From contig OU744453.1 of the NCBI GenBank assembly GCA_916610825.1, positions 12,605,826 through 12,669,825 of the forward strand: a stretch of DNA of 64,000 nt, in the 5' to 3' direction. Below are positions 12,001 through 23,585 of the stretch, piece by piece (position 1 is the stretch's first letter; each line of letters begins with the position of its first letter). Both the position numbers and the translations under genes were made by a program. Under the pieces are notes generated by a model that was not told the origin of the DNA, searched no databases, and worked only from the letters and a program-made list of their open reading frames with translations. This DNA comes from Haliclystus octoradiatus. Taxonomy: Eukaryota; Cnidaria; Staurozoa; Stauromedusae; Haliclystidae.

Positions 12001-12110
12001 CGGCCTTTATATTCCAATCTGCTACCACCACCATTGCATATTTTACATCGAATATACGAGATACAAATGCATGCAGTTACGATCAATAAAAAATACCTTG
12101 ATACATCCAT
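2821..12110 (-). CDS. Secreted PAN-TSP1-fibrinogen-like multidomain protein (spliced, 3' end not found)
   Basis: Gene model on the minus strand with exons 12110-11772, 10022-9998, 7323-7153, 3920-3819 and 3081-2821. Phases chain exactly: PAN exon ends in phase 0; the 25-nt micro-exon runs phase 0 to 1; TSP1 exon 1 to 1; the next two exons 1 to 1. Domain order is signal peptide, PAN/apple, TSP type 1, then the N-terminal and central part of a fibrinogen-like globe. PAN, TSP1 and fibrinogen-like modules are extracellular adhesion or recognition domains, so a secreted recognition or matrix protein is likely (inference). The C-terminal fibrinogen exon, expected to start in phase 1, was not found in 1-2820. 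Further exons between 7153 and 3920 are possible. Introns hold repeats and MITEs. Confidence 0.7.
3188..3418. mobile_element. Degenerate second copy of the 1775-2057 hAT MITE
   Basis: The left end (from 3188, AGCCATCTATTTACAAG) and right end (to 3418, CTCTTGTAAATATGGATCT) match the TIRs of the 1775 element with substitutions. The interior shares GCCTGGACC.GAGCAC and TTTT.ACAGTGCGYATGTGC. No clean target duplication remains, so this copy is older. It lies in the intron between the two fibrinogen exons. Confidence 0.7.
3819..3920 (-). CDS. Fibrinogen-like domain, first exon (first-disulfide cysteines absent)
   Basis: A 102-nt exon with acceptor ATTATTAG and donor AAAG|GTTAGT, phase 1 in and 1 out. 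Joined to the TSP1 exon it reads ...CYDGHDASQIKEIG, then FSVPLELVKTANGKG leading into QLVIQRR. In ordinary fibrinogen-related domains this segment starts with a DC and contains a VYCDM motif followed by GGGW. Here both cysteines are missing (DG in place of DC, LELV in place of CDM). The placement and phase make the exon convincing despite the divergence. Confidence 0.7.
4434..5104. mobile_element. PIF/Harbinger-like MITE family A, copy 1
   Basis: Ends are GGCTACGTTTACACGA on the left and its near-inverse TCGTGTAAACGCAGCC on the right. TAA precedes the left end and CAA follows the right, consistent with a mutated 3-bp TAA duplication. The 671-bp interior is non-coding; the ORF at 4776-5096 lies wholly inside and is not a gene. 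A reverse-oriented copy lies at about 8592-9257. Confidence 0.75.
5108..6720. other. Intronic stretch, nothing recognised
   Basis: This lies within the intron between the TSP1 and first fibrinogen exons of the minus-strand gene. I see no further domain exon, RNA gene or clear TIR pair. A 65-codon frame at 6100-6297 shows no recognisable domain. Confidence 0.4.
6727..6942 (+). CDS. Short ORF with one predicted membrane segment, doubtful
   Basis: A 71-codon frame opening MDEPPFISALVALLTVIAMI, with a hydrophobic stretch at about residues 8-24 followed by a charged amphipathic segment. It resembles the start of a type II membrane protein, but there is no convincing splice donor and no downstream partner exon. 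It sits antisense inside an intron of the PAN-TSP1-fibrinogen gene. Chance is a real alternative. Confidence 0.15.
   Translation: MDEPPFISALVALLTVIAMILIISNIRTQNHLDALIISIKVLEAHLLHFHKLLRRILYANWISISMLYNNT
7153..7323 (-). CDS. Thrombospondin type 1 repeat exon
   Basis: A 171-nt (57-codon) symmetric phase 1-1 exon with acceptor TTCATGCAG and donor TATG|GTAAAT. The protein shows the TSP1 pattern: EWTQWTDIDLCSYNCG (W..W, C...CG), RQKRECTN and a C-terminal CYRPCYG. Seven cysteines lie in this exon and one more in the preceding micro-exon. TSP1 modules are normally phase 1-1 exons, which supports a genuine domain exon. This is the third recognised exon of the secreted gene. Confidence 0.85.
7403..7901 (+). 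repeat. Dispersed ~500-bp repeat family B, copy 1
   Basis: Matches 61673-62193 in reverse complement over the full length. Shared ends are TTAGTGCCTATA.TGGGGCC and GGGTAGATTTTATGTAAAATATC. There is no ORF and no obvious TIR. Sharp shared ends suggest a discrete non-autonomous element. Confidence 0.75.
8592..9257. mobile_element. PIF/Harbinger-like MITE family A, copy 2 (reverse orientation)
   Basis: Reverse complement of the 4434-5104 element with scattered substitutions. The right end reads ...GTAGCC followed by TTA. The left end has lost a few bases (GATGCGTTTACACGG). Internal landmarks AACCCGGGT, AAACCTGGGTTTC and ATCGAT(C)TTGA match copy 1. Confidence 0.75.
9998..10022 (-). CDS. 25-nt micro-exon linking PAN and TSP1 domains
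   Basis: A short exon with acceptor TCAATTTTTAG and donor CTGCAG|GTAAATG. It encodes EECNSTTA plus the first base of the next codon. It converts phase 0 (end of the PAN exon) to phase 1 (start of the TSP1 exon), exactly what the neighbours require; without it they would be out of frame. The encoded linker adds one cysteine and a possible N-glycosylation site (NST). Confidence 0.65.
10640..10795 (-). CDS. Possible orphan exon, unrecognised
   Basis: Minus-strand open frame after a possible acceptor (GTACATGCAG) reading LGVYSGNVLSNGSFTLS, then DRHLKSLNIALFLSEGD, to a stop. It lies in the intron between the PAN exon and the micro-exon. It looks protein-like but matches no domain I recognise. It might be an alternative terminal exon or a relic of another gene. 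Confidence 0.2.
11772..12110 (-). CDS. First coding exon: signal peptide plus PAN/apple domain
   Basis: Starts at ATG 12110-12108 and ends at ATTCAC|GTAAGT, giving 113 codons in phase 0. Residues 1-22 (MDVSRYFLLIVTACICISYI) form a typical signal peptide. The remainder is a PAN/apple-type module: KICNGGGSRL, GMKIHESEPMFSLYFLNEHL, then CRVACTKLQGCVGVTYD and a final NCYLYNE. The C..AC...GC.GVTYD spacing is characteristic. A TTTATAAATA sequence at about 12262-12271 (TATTTATAAA on the coding strand) could be a TATA box. Confidence 0.75.
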
Positions 12111-12606
12111 CTTTATAACGGTTACGAAAGAACTAAATTCAAATCGACTATGATTCTATATAGTTTGAAATACTACTGGGAATAGCTGGTACCAACGGGC
12201 TGTATTATCTCGTATTTTGACAGCTACTAAGAAGATTTCATTTTTTACACATACGGCACTTTATAAATATTAGATGAATGCTGTAAACATCGACGATAAC
12301 AATGTCCATTTGCACATTCGATTGAATTCAGCTAATATACTTATAGGTTTAAATCGAACCTGATATCATCCCTTTTTGTTGAAATCCATGCAAATCTATT
12401 TACAAACTCAACTTATTCACCTCACATGATATTCCCTCAAGTACTAGCTCTCTTTGTAAACGATTAATTGACAAAAAACTTCATCATGGTACTGCAATAT
12501 GCGATAATGAATCGTTCAGACAAGGTTAAAGAGAGAGTTAAAACGTTAATGCATGGATATTTGTATAAAAATAAAAGTTATAAGTCTACTGAATTTATCG
12601 CAACGG
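12111..12606. other. Upstream region of the PAN-TSP1-fibrinogen gene
   Basis: Nearly 500 bp of AT-rich sequence between the start codon of the minus-strand gene and the giant microsatellite. Apart from the possible TATA element at about 12262-12271, I see nothing I can assign. Confidence 0.4.
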
Positions 12607-14892
<2,286 letters not shown>

Positions 14893-15003
14893 TTTAATAA
14901 TTTATATAGCGGTTTTTACGTTTGCTGATCAAAAGCGCTTTAAAAAAATATCAATAAATAAAATTATTAAAATAAATATATAATAATAGATTTATAATAA
15001 TAA

Positions 15004-16383
15004 AAAACTAGAAATATAGAAAGCTTTTACCCTTCAATCTCAGAAAAAATCCTCGAAGACGCAATCAATTTCGCTAAACAGTTTATACATATCTCTGAAA
15101 ACGACCTCAAAGTTATTATGCACTCCAGGAAATCCGTACTATTCAATAGCGGAACGGCATGGATGAAAAAGAATACCGACAATTTATTTGATGTAACAAT
15201 GGGTAGTTATGATGGAGCCGAAGTATGTGAATTGGTTGGTTTATTTATCATTAACAAACTAAGTAAAATTTTTGGGAACGAAAGCATTGGACTATACAGA
15301 GATGATGGAATTGCTGTCCTAAAAAATAAATCAGGCCCCCAGGCAGAACGATTAAGAAAGAAATTAATAAAAACATTTAAAGATATTGGCCTCAACATCA
15401 CGACAAAAAATAACTTAAAGGTAATAGATTTCTTAGATATAACATTCAATTTGACTACTAATACGTTTCAACCATATAGAAAACCCAACGACACACCATT
15501 ATACATTAACACACAGTCTAACCATCCACCAACTATACTAAAACAAGTTCCAACTCCAATAAACCAAAGAATTTCAGATTTATCTTCTAACAACACAATG
15601 TTTTTGAAAAGCAAACAAACATACGCTGATGCATTAAGAGCAAGCGGCCATGAAGCAAATCTTTCTTACCAACCACGCACTACAACATCAAACAGTAACA
15701 GAAGAAAAAGAACCAGAAAAATCATATGGTTCAATCCGCCTTACAATAAGAGCGCTAAAATAAACATTGGCCGATCATTTTTAAATTTAGTCAAAAATCA
15801 TTTTCCTAAATCAAATAAACTGAGCAAGATATTCAACCATAACACAATTAAAGTGAGTTATAGCTGTACTAACAACATGGACAAGATTCTCAAAAGTCAT
15901 AACAACAAAAAAACCAATGATGAAAATAACGCCACAGCCACACCTTGCAATTGCAGGGATAGAGATACTTGCCCACTCGAAAATAGGTGCCAATTAAAAG
16001 GTATCATCTACAAGGCTAAAGTGACAACACCAGCCGACGAAGAGGGAAAGAGCTATATTGGTTTGACAGAAGACACATTCAAAGCACGTTACACACAACA
16101 CAAATCCACCTTTAAACATAGAAAATACAGCAGCAGCACGCAATTGTCAAAGCATATTTGGGACTTAAAAGACAGCAACAGCCAGTACAAAATCAAATGG
16201 TCAACTATTGCAAATGCAAAGCCATACAATAATATATCTAAAAAATGTCATCTATGTTTATTGGAAAAATATTATATTATATGCTCAAAAGAGCCATTAC
16301 TTAATAAAAAATCTGAACTAATCTCAAAATGCCGTCACGAGAATAAATTTTATTTATCTAATTTTAAAGAAACTAAAACATAA
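15004..16383 (+). pseudogene. Penelope-like element polyprotein, 5'-truncated (RT + GIY-YIG endonuclease)
   Basis: The open frame follows a stop at 15001. It begins inside the reverse transcriptase with the conserved IESFYPSI motif, then has the catalytic YRDDG box, a thumb region, a basic linker, a cysteine cluster (PCNCRDRDTCPLENRCQLKG) and a C-terminal GIY-YIG nuclease (IYKAKV, KSYIGLTEDTFKARYTQHKS, later LEKYYI). RT followed by GIY-YIG is diagnostic of Penelope-like elements. The N-terminal RT half is missing, so this copy is dead on arrival, but the remaining 459 codons are open. The poor, AT-rich 5' flank at 14891-15003 joins it to the (TAA)n tract. Confidence 0.9.
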
Positions 16384-16560
16384 TTTAACTTAACTGCTGT
16401 AATAGGAAACAATTTCATTCATCTAACGCCTTAATTACCAAAACGGAACAATAGCACCATTGTATGTTAAGACAACTATTGTATTAAAACAATAACGCGC
16501 TGCGGCACTTATGATAGCATGTAATAGGAGTCACCATGTATATTTTTCATTGAGTATCAA

Positions 16561-16600
16561 CTGTCTGATGATCGCACACTGCGTGAAACTATAGTAACAG
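16561..16600 (+). ncRNA. Candidate type-I hammerhead ribozyme in the Penelope-element 3' region
   Basis: Core elements appear in order: CTGT (stem I), CTGATGA (16565-16571), stem II CGCA/TGCG around loop CAC, GAAAC (16585-16589), loop TATA, GTA cleavage triplet (16594-16596), ACAG (stem I partner, 16597-16600). Stem III is only A-U plus C-G, the very short form reported for hammerheads in Penelope-like elements. One U-U mismatch sits at the base of stem II. A second copy at 19802-19844 keeps the same layout. Confidence 0.6.
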
Positions 16601-17336
16601 AAATTAAGAATGTGTTTTTTTTGACTCAGTCACCATCCTTATGTAATAACTAGCAATGAGTGTAGTCCATAATGGACCTTCTATGATAAAACTTTCAGAT
16701 CACTTATAATTAAACAATTGCTTAAGCTTTCTACCGCTGTATAATACGGAGTATGAACTCTGGAGGAGAACATGAGACACAATACGCATTGAAACGTTGT
16801 AGCATTAATCAATACATCTTAATCATTCCTTTAATAAAAATTTAATTTATTTCACATCAATTGAGTCGATTGAAATGTATAATTTAACGTAGCTTTGTCT
16901 ACATAGAAAAACTTTATTTTATGTGTTGAAAGGAAGCCAGAGCACATTAATGATTATAAATTACAAATACTCAGTCAAATTTCGAAATCTGAAACTATCC
17001 ATAAAAAATCACTTCAAATCCGATCTGATCCAAAGACCTAAAATATTAACCCGAATCTGACCCGACACGATCGGATCGCGTTCGGTTCGAATTCATAAAT
17101 CTTTATTGCAATATATACAACACTAATGTGGTGTTCACAAAATAACGCCGTCAAGGTGTGGCCGGTCAAACTCGTGGCATTGCATGCAATATATTCAGTA
17201 TTAAATTAATTTAGCTTCGACAAGACACATGGTCCACTAATTTCTGTTATTAACATGATCAAACGATATCTTTTGTTAATTAACAATGATTTACTGATTC
17301 ATATTAAAAAAATCAGAAAAATCGTTGGTAAAAACT

Positions 17337-17412
17337 GCCGAATGGCGGATTTGAACTTACGACCCTGATATTGTAATACCAGAGCTTTAACCAATGAGCC
17401 AACCCCTTGCTT
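17337..17412 (-). repeat. tRNA-derived SINE head or tRNA pseudogene
   Basis: The minus strand carries an A-box-like GGCTCATTGGTTAAAGC, an anticodon-arm-like CTGGT...ATCAG and a B-box GTTCAAATCC at correct spacing. The T stem does not pair and the anticodon loop is one base too long, so this is not a functional tRNA gene. No clear 3' tail could be defined. Confidence 0.55.
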
Positions 17413-18876
17413 ACTGTTGTACGCGCTTTGACTGTACTAATCAACAAACCTGCTGCTTCGACAACGTATTACTGAACAAGGCGACAGCGCGTGTATTGAT
17501 TTCAAACTATATATATAATCTGAAAATATTATGATATGATAGTATATGAGCCTATATATTTTTGATCTTTGCAATCTCAGCAAGTACGCCTGTGATTTTC
17601 ATGGCAGTCTATCAAAATACTAAGAGTTCGTTGAAAATAAAATTTTATAAGTAAAAAAAAGGTCTGAAAAATTGGTCTGATAGTGGTTCTTGTTATCAAA
17701 TTTTCCAGAATAATAGCATCAACATTATTTTAACATGAAATAAAATTCTATAATAAATCGCTATACTAATTCGATATTGATATTATGTTACATCTTGTTG
17801 TCAATATTTCTACGCGCTATTTATAATACATTACAGATGTCGAATGAAAGGAAAGACGAATATGAATAAATTAATTATTTTGATAGAAAAACGAAAACAA
17901 TTCATTTTGCCAGATTCGTGATATGCATATTTATTCAGAATTTATTGAAACGGACGCGATGGTTTATAGAGTTGAAATGTTTAGTGCAGCTTCAAAGATA
18001 TAAAATACCACAGCCGATGGTAATATTTAAATGCTCATGTTATGATGTTTGACGAAAAGGATAATTTACTATGTAGAAAATGAATCTACTTTACCATGCA
18101 TTTGATCACGGTATGAAATGATCATTTTTGTCAGAATTATTTCGAATAAAAGACAATCTTTATTTTATTCTTATCGGGCGTACATTCTCCTTCGATAAAA
18201 TATGGTTGTTAACTTATTTTTGATTGGTGTATTAACTCAGAGAACCCGCTATTATGTATTTAAATGTTGTTCGGAGATTATGCCGCTCGTATAGTTTTTA
18301 TTTGGATCTCATTTGGAAAATGGTAAGTTGTATTTTAATAAATATTGTTTGCTATGATCGATTATTTCATGCAACCTTTTCGCTTTTTATTTTTGTAACA
18401 CAAGGTTTGTTACACTCATCCAAACTGTATTAACTATTTAAAAATGTTTTTAAATTATGTTTTTGTGCTTTCAAATTCAAAGCAAAATTTTTGAACGCTG
18501 AAAATATTATAATTATTATTATTTATCACAAATCATACGCTCAATTCAATTTAACTTTGTTAAATTTGATATACCTTAAATTTTTCTTTATTAAATGTTG
18601 ATCAACGATAATAACAAGACACCGCTATTTTTATTCTCGAAACTGTAGTAACATACTGTGTCTTATTCGTATAGCAAGTCAACAAAATGAAATTTTAATT
18701 TTAATCGATGCCTATAATTCCTTCATTAATTATGGAAGCAAAATCTTAAAATAAAAGCCTGCCTGCTCAAATCCAAATGATTCATGTTTTTATATTAAAT
18801 AATAAATTATAGAAATACTTTTGTGCAATGCCTTGATTGATTCTAAACTCTGTAATTTTAGACTGTAGACAGATAA
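17413..18876. other. AT-rich stretch, nothing recognised
   Basis: About 1.46 kb with no long frame, no TIR pair that I can pair by eye and no RNA-like structure. Confidence 0.35.
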
Positions 18877-19650
18877 TCTCTTCGAACTTTGAATATTTTT
18901 CGAATTAGTCGAACGCCAACGTCATTTTGAAAAGTTAATTTGTTTTTATGCCCCGCGATAGATTGTTCATTTCAAAACAGATTGTTTGCTCAGTGTTCTC
19001 ACAAATTATATATCAAAATAGCCTTTTTAAAAGTGAAATGTTTTATATCTCGATTTTGATAAAAGTAATGAATGGCATTTTGTTTCATTAATAAATTAAA
19101 TTAAGACCTAAAGTCTCTTTAATTTTCATAGCGTTTGTGCCGCGCTATATGTATTGCTGATATCAACACTACATGAAATAGGTCTACGTTTCTTTGATTT
19201 CAAAAAAATATTTTGTTTGGCCTAGTTATACTGGTAATTCAATGTAATTCAGTATTTGGTATTGTTTTAATTATCATAAAACTGATTCATTTTCAAGTTT
19301 CACTTGCTCAAACAATTTACACGCAGCTTTTAAATTCAAAGCAAAATATTTTTGTTCTGGAGAATTCAATTTGAAGTCGATTTGGCTGCCCGCTAGATTA
19401 TCGACCTATGAAATTTTTCAAAATCTCTGAATTTTTTAATGTAATGATATCAAATAAAATATCAGATGAAGTATATTATTTTAAAACAACGTCATAGACC
19501 CATACTTTTCATACAACAACTTTGTTACTGTACACGGTTATCTCGACACAAATGTTTGCATAATTTCCCGAAAACGGATTATCCGTATTATATCGCCAGT
19601 AAGACGTACATAAGTCGCGGACAGACACAGAAATATAGTGATATATAAAC
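18877..19650 (+). repeat. Dispersed repeat, copy 2
   Basis: Collinear with 2073-2712 (same orientation), with more indels. The shared final block contains a GTAAGACGTACATAAGTCG-like segment and an upstream GCTAGATTATCGACCTATG. The small ORF at 19466-19648 lies inside and is not conserved in copy 1. Confidence 0.7.
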
Positions 19651-19760
19651 AGACAGTATTATGTATATAAGTGATATAAGTGATAGATTTATGTTTATCT
19701 AATAGCAGATAATATAGGGCTCTATCTTCATTTGACAGAGCGGTAAATAATAATAATAAT

Positions 19761-19919
19761 AATAATATATGGCGAAAGAGTCAAAGAATACACATTCTTT
19801 ACTGTTACTTAAGTTTCATGCATTGCACAGCGATCTTCAGACAGATTTTTTACTCAATGCGTGAAACTTAAGTAACAGTAAAGAATGTGTATTCTTTGAC
19901 TCTTTCGCCATATATTATT
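19761..19919. mobile_element. Near-perfect palindrome made from Penelope-element 3' ends, flanked by ATT repeats
   Basis: Arms 19761-19825 and 19855-19919 are inverse copies with one mismatch in 65, around a 29-nt loop. Each arm contains GAAACTTAAGTAACAG, AAAGAATGTGT and TTTGACTCTTTCGCCATAT. These align with the Penelope-element tail at 16585-16640 (GAAACTATAGTAACAG, AAGAATGTGT, TTTGACTCAGTCACCAT). Both arms run out into (ATT)n. It therefore looks like two inverted copies of the element terminus, not an unrelated MITE. Confidence 0.75.
19802..19844 (-). ncRNA. Second candidate hammerhead core, inside the palindrome
   Basis: On the minus strand: CTGT, CTGAAGA (fits CUGANGA), a degenerate stem II, GAAAC, loop TTAA, GTA, ACAG. 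Stem I and the stem III layout match the 16561 copy. The opposite arm has GCGT where this arm has GCAT, so the original stem II was probably CGC/GCG and is now broken by one change. Confidence 0.5.
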
Positions 19920-19980
19920 ATTATTATTTATTATTATTATTATTATTATAAAATAATAATAATAATATAATAATTATAAT

Positions 19981-20354
19981 CTATACATTAAAAGCTGTTT
20001 TGAATAGATAGGTGTTTAGTTGAGTTTTAAAAATGTCAAGGGATGTTATGTTTGTAAATCAGGAGGTAGATTGTTCCACAATGGTGGGGATGCATATTTG
20101 CGGGATCTACCTCCTTGCGTTGAGCACTTAACTACTGCACTTGGATAATCTAGGAATAGTCCACCATTATTCGATCGTAGTGAATAAGATGATAGTTCTT
20201 TAATTGATCTTAGGTCACTCAAGTAAGAAGGAGCCAATTTACGAATAGATTTAAAAGTTATTACTAACATTTTGAATATAATTATCTGCTTAAAGTGGGA
20301 ATAAACCCCCAGACTATCTTTCCATATATAGTAGAACCCGACGTGAAAAAACAA
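19981..20354 (-). pseudogene. LINE reverse transcriptase C-terminal fragment with A/T-rich 3' tail
   Basis: The minus-strand frame encodes a LINE RT carboxy end (KLAPSYLSDLRS, SLRSNNGG, RSRKYASPPLWNNLPPDL). A one-base frameshift then moves it to SLDIFKTQLNTYLFKTAFNV and a TAG at 19983-19981. The body is 5'-truncated, as is usual for dead LINE copies. The 3' end runs straight into TAA/TTA repeats that merge with the palindrome's ATT tract. Confidence 0.8.
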
Positions 20355-20693
20355 TGGCGTAATTTTTTTTCGATCTGGAAATTATTTCTTGGTGAAAAAT
20401 GCCTTCAAAGTGGTGTTTTGTCCCAAATGTCGCTGAGAAAAAAGGGATTGGATCTAGCTTTATGACGACAAAGTCACAAGTCTTGCGGTTTGTCCAACAG
20501 ACTTAAGAGTGAGCTGATCACGCGACGTTATGTTTGAGGTAACGTAGCCCCGGAAATCCAGACAAAAAAAATTCTGACAAGGCTGAGCCATTAACAAACA
20601 TATAAACTCGTGACTTCCGTAAAAAAATGTAATTTATGATTTTAGGAGCTGAATAAAACCAATTAAAACGCTAGGTCAAAATAATATCTCTTA

Positions 20694-21382
20694 AGCCTGG
20701 TTCCCATATAGCAAATTTTCCGGCGATACTGTCTGCGATCGTGACGGCGGTAGGGCCGGCGGTAGAGCCTGCGATGAACCGCAGGCTACCGGGGGCATGC
20801 CGGCGCTGAACGCAGGCTTCTGCAGCCACGCCGGCGACAACCTGAATAGATGAAGTTGCCCTGATCAATTGTCTCTCCCTTCTTTACAAATCATATAGTA
20901 GCATGCAACGTATTTTATCACGTTCTACTATATTTTAGTTCTATACACTTTGCTAATCACTAATTAATCATAATACAGTACATTCAGTATTTCAGCATAA
21001 TTTAGTGTATTTTATCGTAATTTAATATACAGATTAATAATACCATTATAATATTATATCATTAATATTAAATATTGGCGGGAAACAAACCCACGTTTTT
21101 TGTCAACTGATTTCATTGGATAATGTTGACCATGTGATGTATCGTTTAACAATAGTATCCATTAAATGCTTACGGCGGATGTCGGGGTCTTTGATATGCT
21201 GGCTTACAGCAACAACAAAAGTTGAACCAGTTCAACTTTTGAGACAGTCGCAGCCAACGTTACGGCTTCCGGTAGAACATTAGCCTGGAAGGGGATAATT
21301 TACTGACGATTCGTCGCCGGCCCTACCGCCGGCATGATCGCAGGCAGTGTCGACGGCAAATTTGCTATATGGGAACCAGGCT
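20694..21382. mobile_element. PIF/Harbinger-like MITE with ~70-bp TIRs and TTA duplication
   Basis: Ends AGCCTGGTTCCCATATAG and its inverse define about 70-bp TIRs. The same TTA trinucleotide flanks both sides (20691-20693 and 21383-21385). The ends are GC-rich (CCGGCGGTAGGGCCGGCG-like) against an AT-rich interior. No transposase is present at 689 bp. Confidence 0.85.
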
Positions 21383-21385
21383 TTA

Positions 21386-22261
21386 GCATCATTAAGCGCG
21401 ATGAATCTGATATAGATTGCGGATTAACTCAAATGTCAGACGGTGCGAGTGTTCCTTTGTGACTAGTCTAGTGACACATATTAGTTATGTATTCTGTGTG
21501 ACCGCAGTACTTCTCAAATCCTTCTGAGTAGACACAGTGTCATTCGAAATAGCTTGATCATACGCTATACTATTTTTAACTTTTATCTGAGTTGCTCGTG
21601 AGTGAATTGCGCTATAAAATATATTTTTCTTTTATCTAAATGTGAATGTAAACTGACACTCGCTATGCACATACATGCGCAGACGAAAACTTTTTCTCAA
21701 GATAGCATTGGTACTGAAAAATATTTACTTTACTTATTAAGTATTACTAAATTATTGGATAGACATTTTTCAATTAACATTTCAAAGTTTAAGTTTAAAT
21801 TGATGTTTGTCTACTAGATATATAAAACATATGATGGGACTTTCTGCATTTCACATACTCCATTATCAAAACAAACCATTGAAAATTCTTTAGTATTATT
21901 GTACAGCTGTACTATATAATTTTATAAGAAATCGGAAAATAGTACAAAAACGATAGAGATAAACATAATATAGCATATTTATGAGCCTAATTTGTTTTTG
22001 TAAGAGCTTGGACGTTCTTATTCAAGATTACAGCACTATACTATAACTACAGTAATGCAGATTCTACCATTTTGCGGTTTTGCGGTATATCGTCATTGCA
22101 TAAATGATTATCCTCCCTATCAACTTTATCTGATTAACAAAATTAGGTTTTTGCAATGTAAAGTCTAGTTCCTGACTGTGAATTATACGTACGGCATCAC
22201 CAGCTTTTTTGGTCACGCCGGTATTCATTCCTTTGGCTAGAAAGTAGGACATGTTAGCATC
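21386..22261. other. Region upstream of the THAP-type gene
   Basis: About 0.9 kb with no recognised gene. The small frames here (for example 21602-21817) lack features of real coding sequence. A promoter for the THAP-type gene could lie here, but I cannot point to one. Confidence 0.35.
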
Positions 22262-22614
22262 ATGTCACGATGTGTAGTTATGGGATGCAGCAATACCAGT
22301 ACAGAAGCTATTTTGCACAAAATACCTTTCTACGGAGATGATAAACCAGAAAATGTTAGGAGAAGAAAAGTATGGCTAGATTTTGTTTCAGTGAAAAGGG
22401 CTAAGTTTGAGCCCTCTAAACGCAGAAGCATATGTTGAGACCACTTCACGAAAGAGGACTGTAGTGGTAATGCCATAGTCAGTGAAAATGGAGCCTTCTG
22501 TCGGCCAAGATTAAAACCGACGATTATGGTGCTATTATAGCGTTTCCCATCGTACATTACCCTCAAAAGAATACTCTAGCTGCTGATAAAATCGACAAGA
22601 GAAATAATCGTAAG
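22262..22614 (+). pseudogene. THAP zinc-finger exon with TGA and frameshift
   Basis: Begins MSRCVVMGCSNTS (C....C of THAP), runs through HKIPFY, RRRKVWLDFV and KRRSIC, then TGA in place of a serine codon, then DHFTKEDC. The C-x2-H pair (IC*DHF) is otherwise in place. A shift of frame after RPRLKP restores an open DYGAIIAFPIVHYP segment up to the donor CGTAAG|GTGAGA. The exon length is two bases over a multiple of three, which independently supports a frame lesion. Confidence 0.75.
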
Positions 22615-22730
22615 GTGAGAAAAAAATAACATTAAATAGAATTGAATCCTCAAGCATGATTATTTATTTTGATTGTACTCCACTAAAGAATTTATTTAGC
22701 ATTACTGGTTTGAGTTGATTACATTCTTAG

Positions 22731-22874
22731 ATTATCCGTAATGCTGTCCAAGAAACAAATCGTTCTGAAATAACGGATTGTGAATCGACGATCCCTGTCA
22801 ATGAACAGGCTAATTGCTATTCTTTAGATTTGGATCACTATTCTGGGGGTACTGCATCATATGCTGACGAGGCA
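22731..22874 (+). CDS. THAP-type gene exon 2
   Basis: Acceptor ACATTCTTAG, donor GGCA|GTAAGT, 48 codons in phase 0-0. Encodes an acidic, polar linker (IIRNAVQETNRSEITDCEST ...). No domain recognised; the phase fit and strong splice sites support it. Confidence 0.6.
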
Positions 22875-23368
22875 GTAAGTACCATGTAGCCTTGTACGTC
22901 AGAACATGGCCATAAATAAAGCAGATATTTTGAAACAATAATGATGATATGAATGAATGAATGTATTTTATTTCCGTAATGAACAACATGCTGGTTAAAA
23001 TACAGAAAATGGTATTAAAAAAAATTTATAGTTACGAATTATAATGTGTTGTAAGTTGTCTTACTGATTGAACATAGGGCTCAATGCTTTACAGCAGAGC
23101 TTTAAATAATATATAAAATATGATTGTCTGTGACTTGATATGATTTGATTTTTGACTACATATTTTATATAGTAGTTACAAATTATATAAATTTAATATG
23201 GCCCTACATTGATATAGAATTGAAAATTAATCAAATATATTCAGAATTTAGTTTTAAAGTATTATATATTACTAATAGACATATGTATATTATATATATA
23301 TATATGCTAATTACGGATGCTATGAACTATTAAAATACATTTTATCATGCTGCTAATTTTTAAATTAG

Positions 23369-23489
23369 GAAACGAGCACATGTGATGATTGCAATTTATG
23401 GTCTGCTCGATACAGCCGATTACAAAATAATTTCAACGCAATGCACCATTCTTACCTACTTCTAAAAAGCAGAGATAGTAGCAATTACG
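23369..23489 (+). CDS. THAP-type gene exon 3
   Basis: Acceptor TAAATTAG, donor TACG|GTAAAC, phase 0 to 1. Encodes ETSTCDDCNLWSARYSRLQ followed by an NNFNAMHHSYLLLKS segment that could form a short coiled coil. It fits the phase of its neighbours. Confidence 0.55.
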
Positions 23490-23585
23490 GTAAACTTGAG
23501 ATTCTGTGTGATCAGCGAAATTTAATAAATTGATAGATATGATATTTGAACACTGATAAGATCATTTTTACTTGGAATTATGTAG

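Noticed and set aside
17337-17412. Functional tRNA gene
   Set aside because: A and B boxes exist but the T stem does not pair and the anticodon loop is wrong; called a tRNA-derived relic instead.
20398-20505. Second THAP-like start (MPSKWCFVPNVAEKKG...)
   Set aside because: It resembles a THAP opening but lacks the second cysteine and stops soon; too weak.
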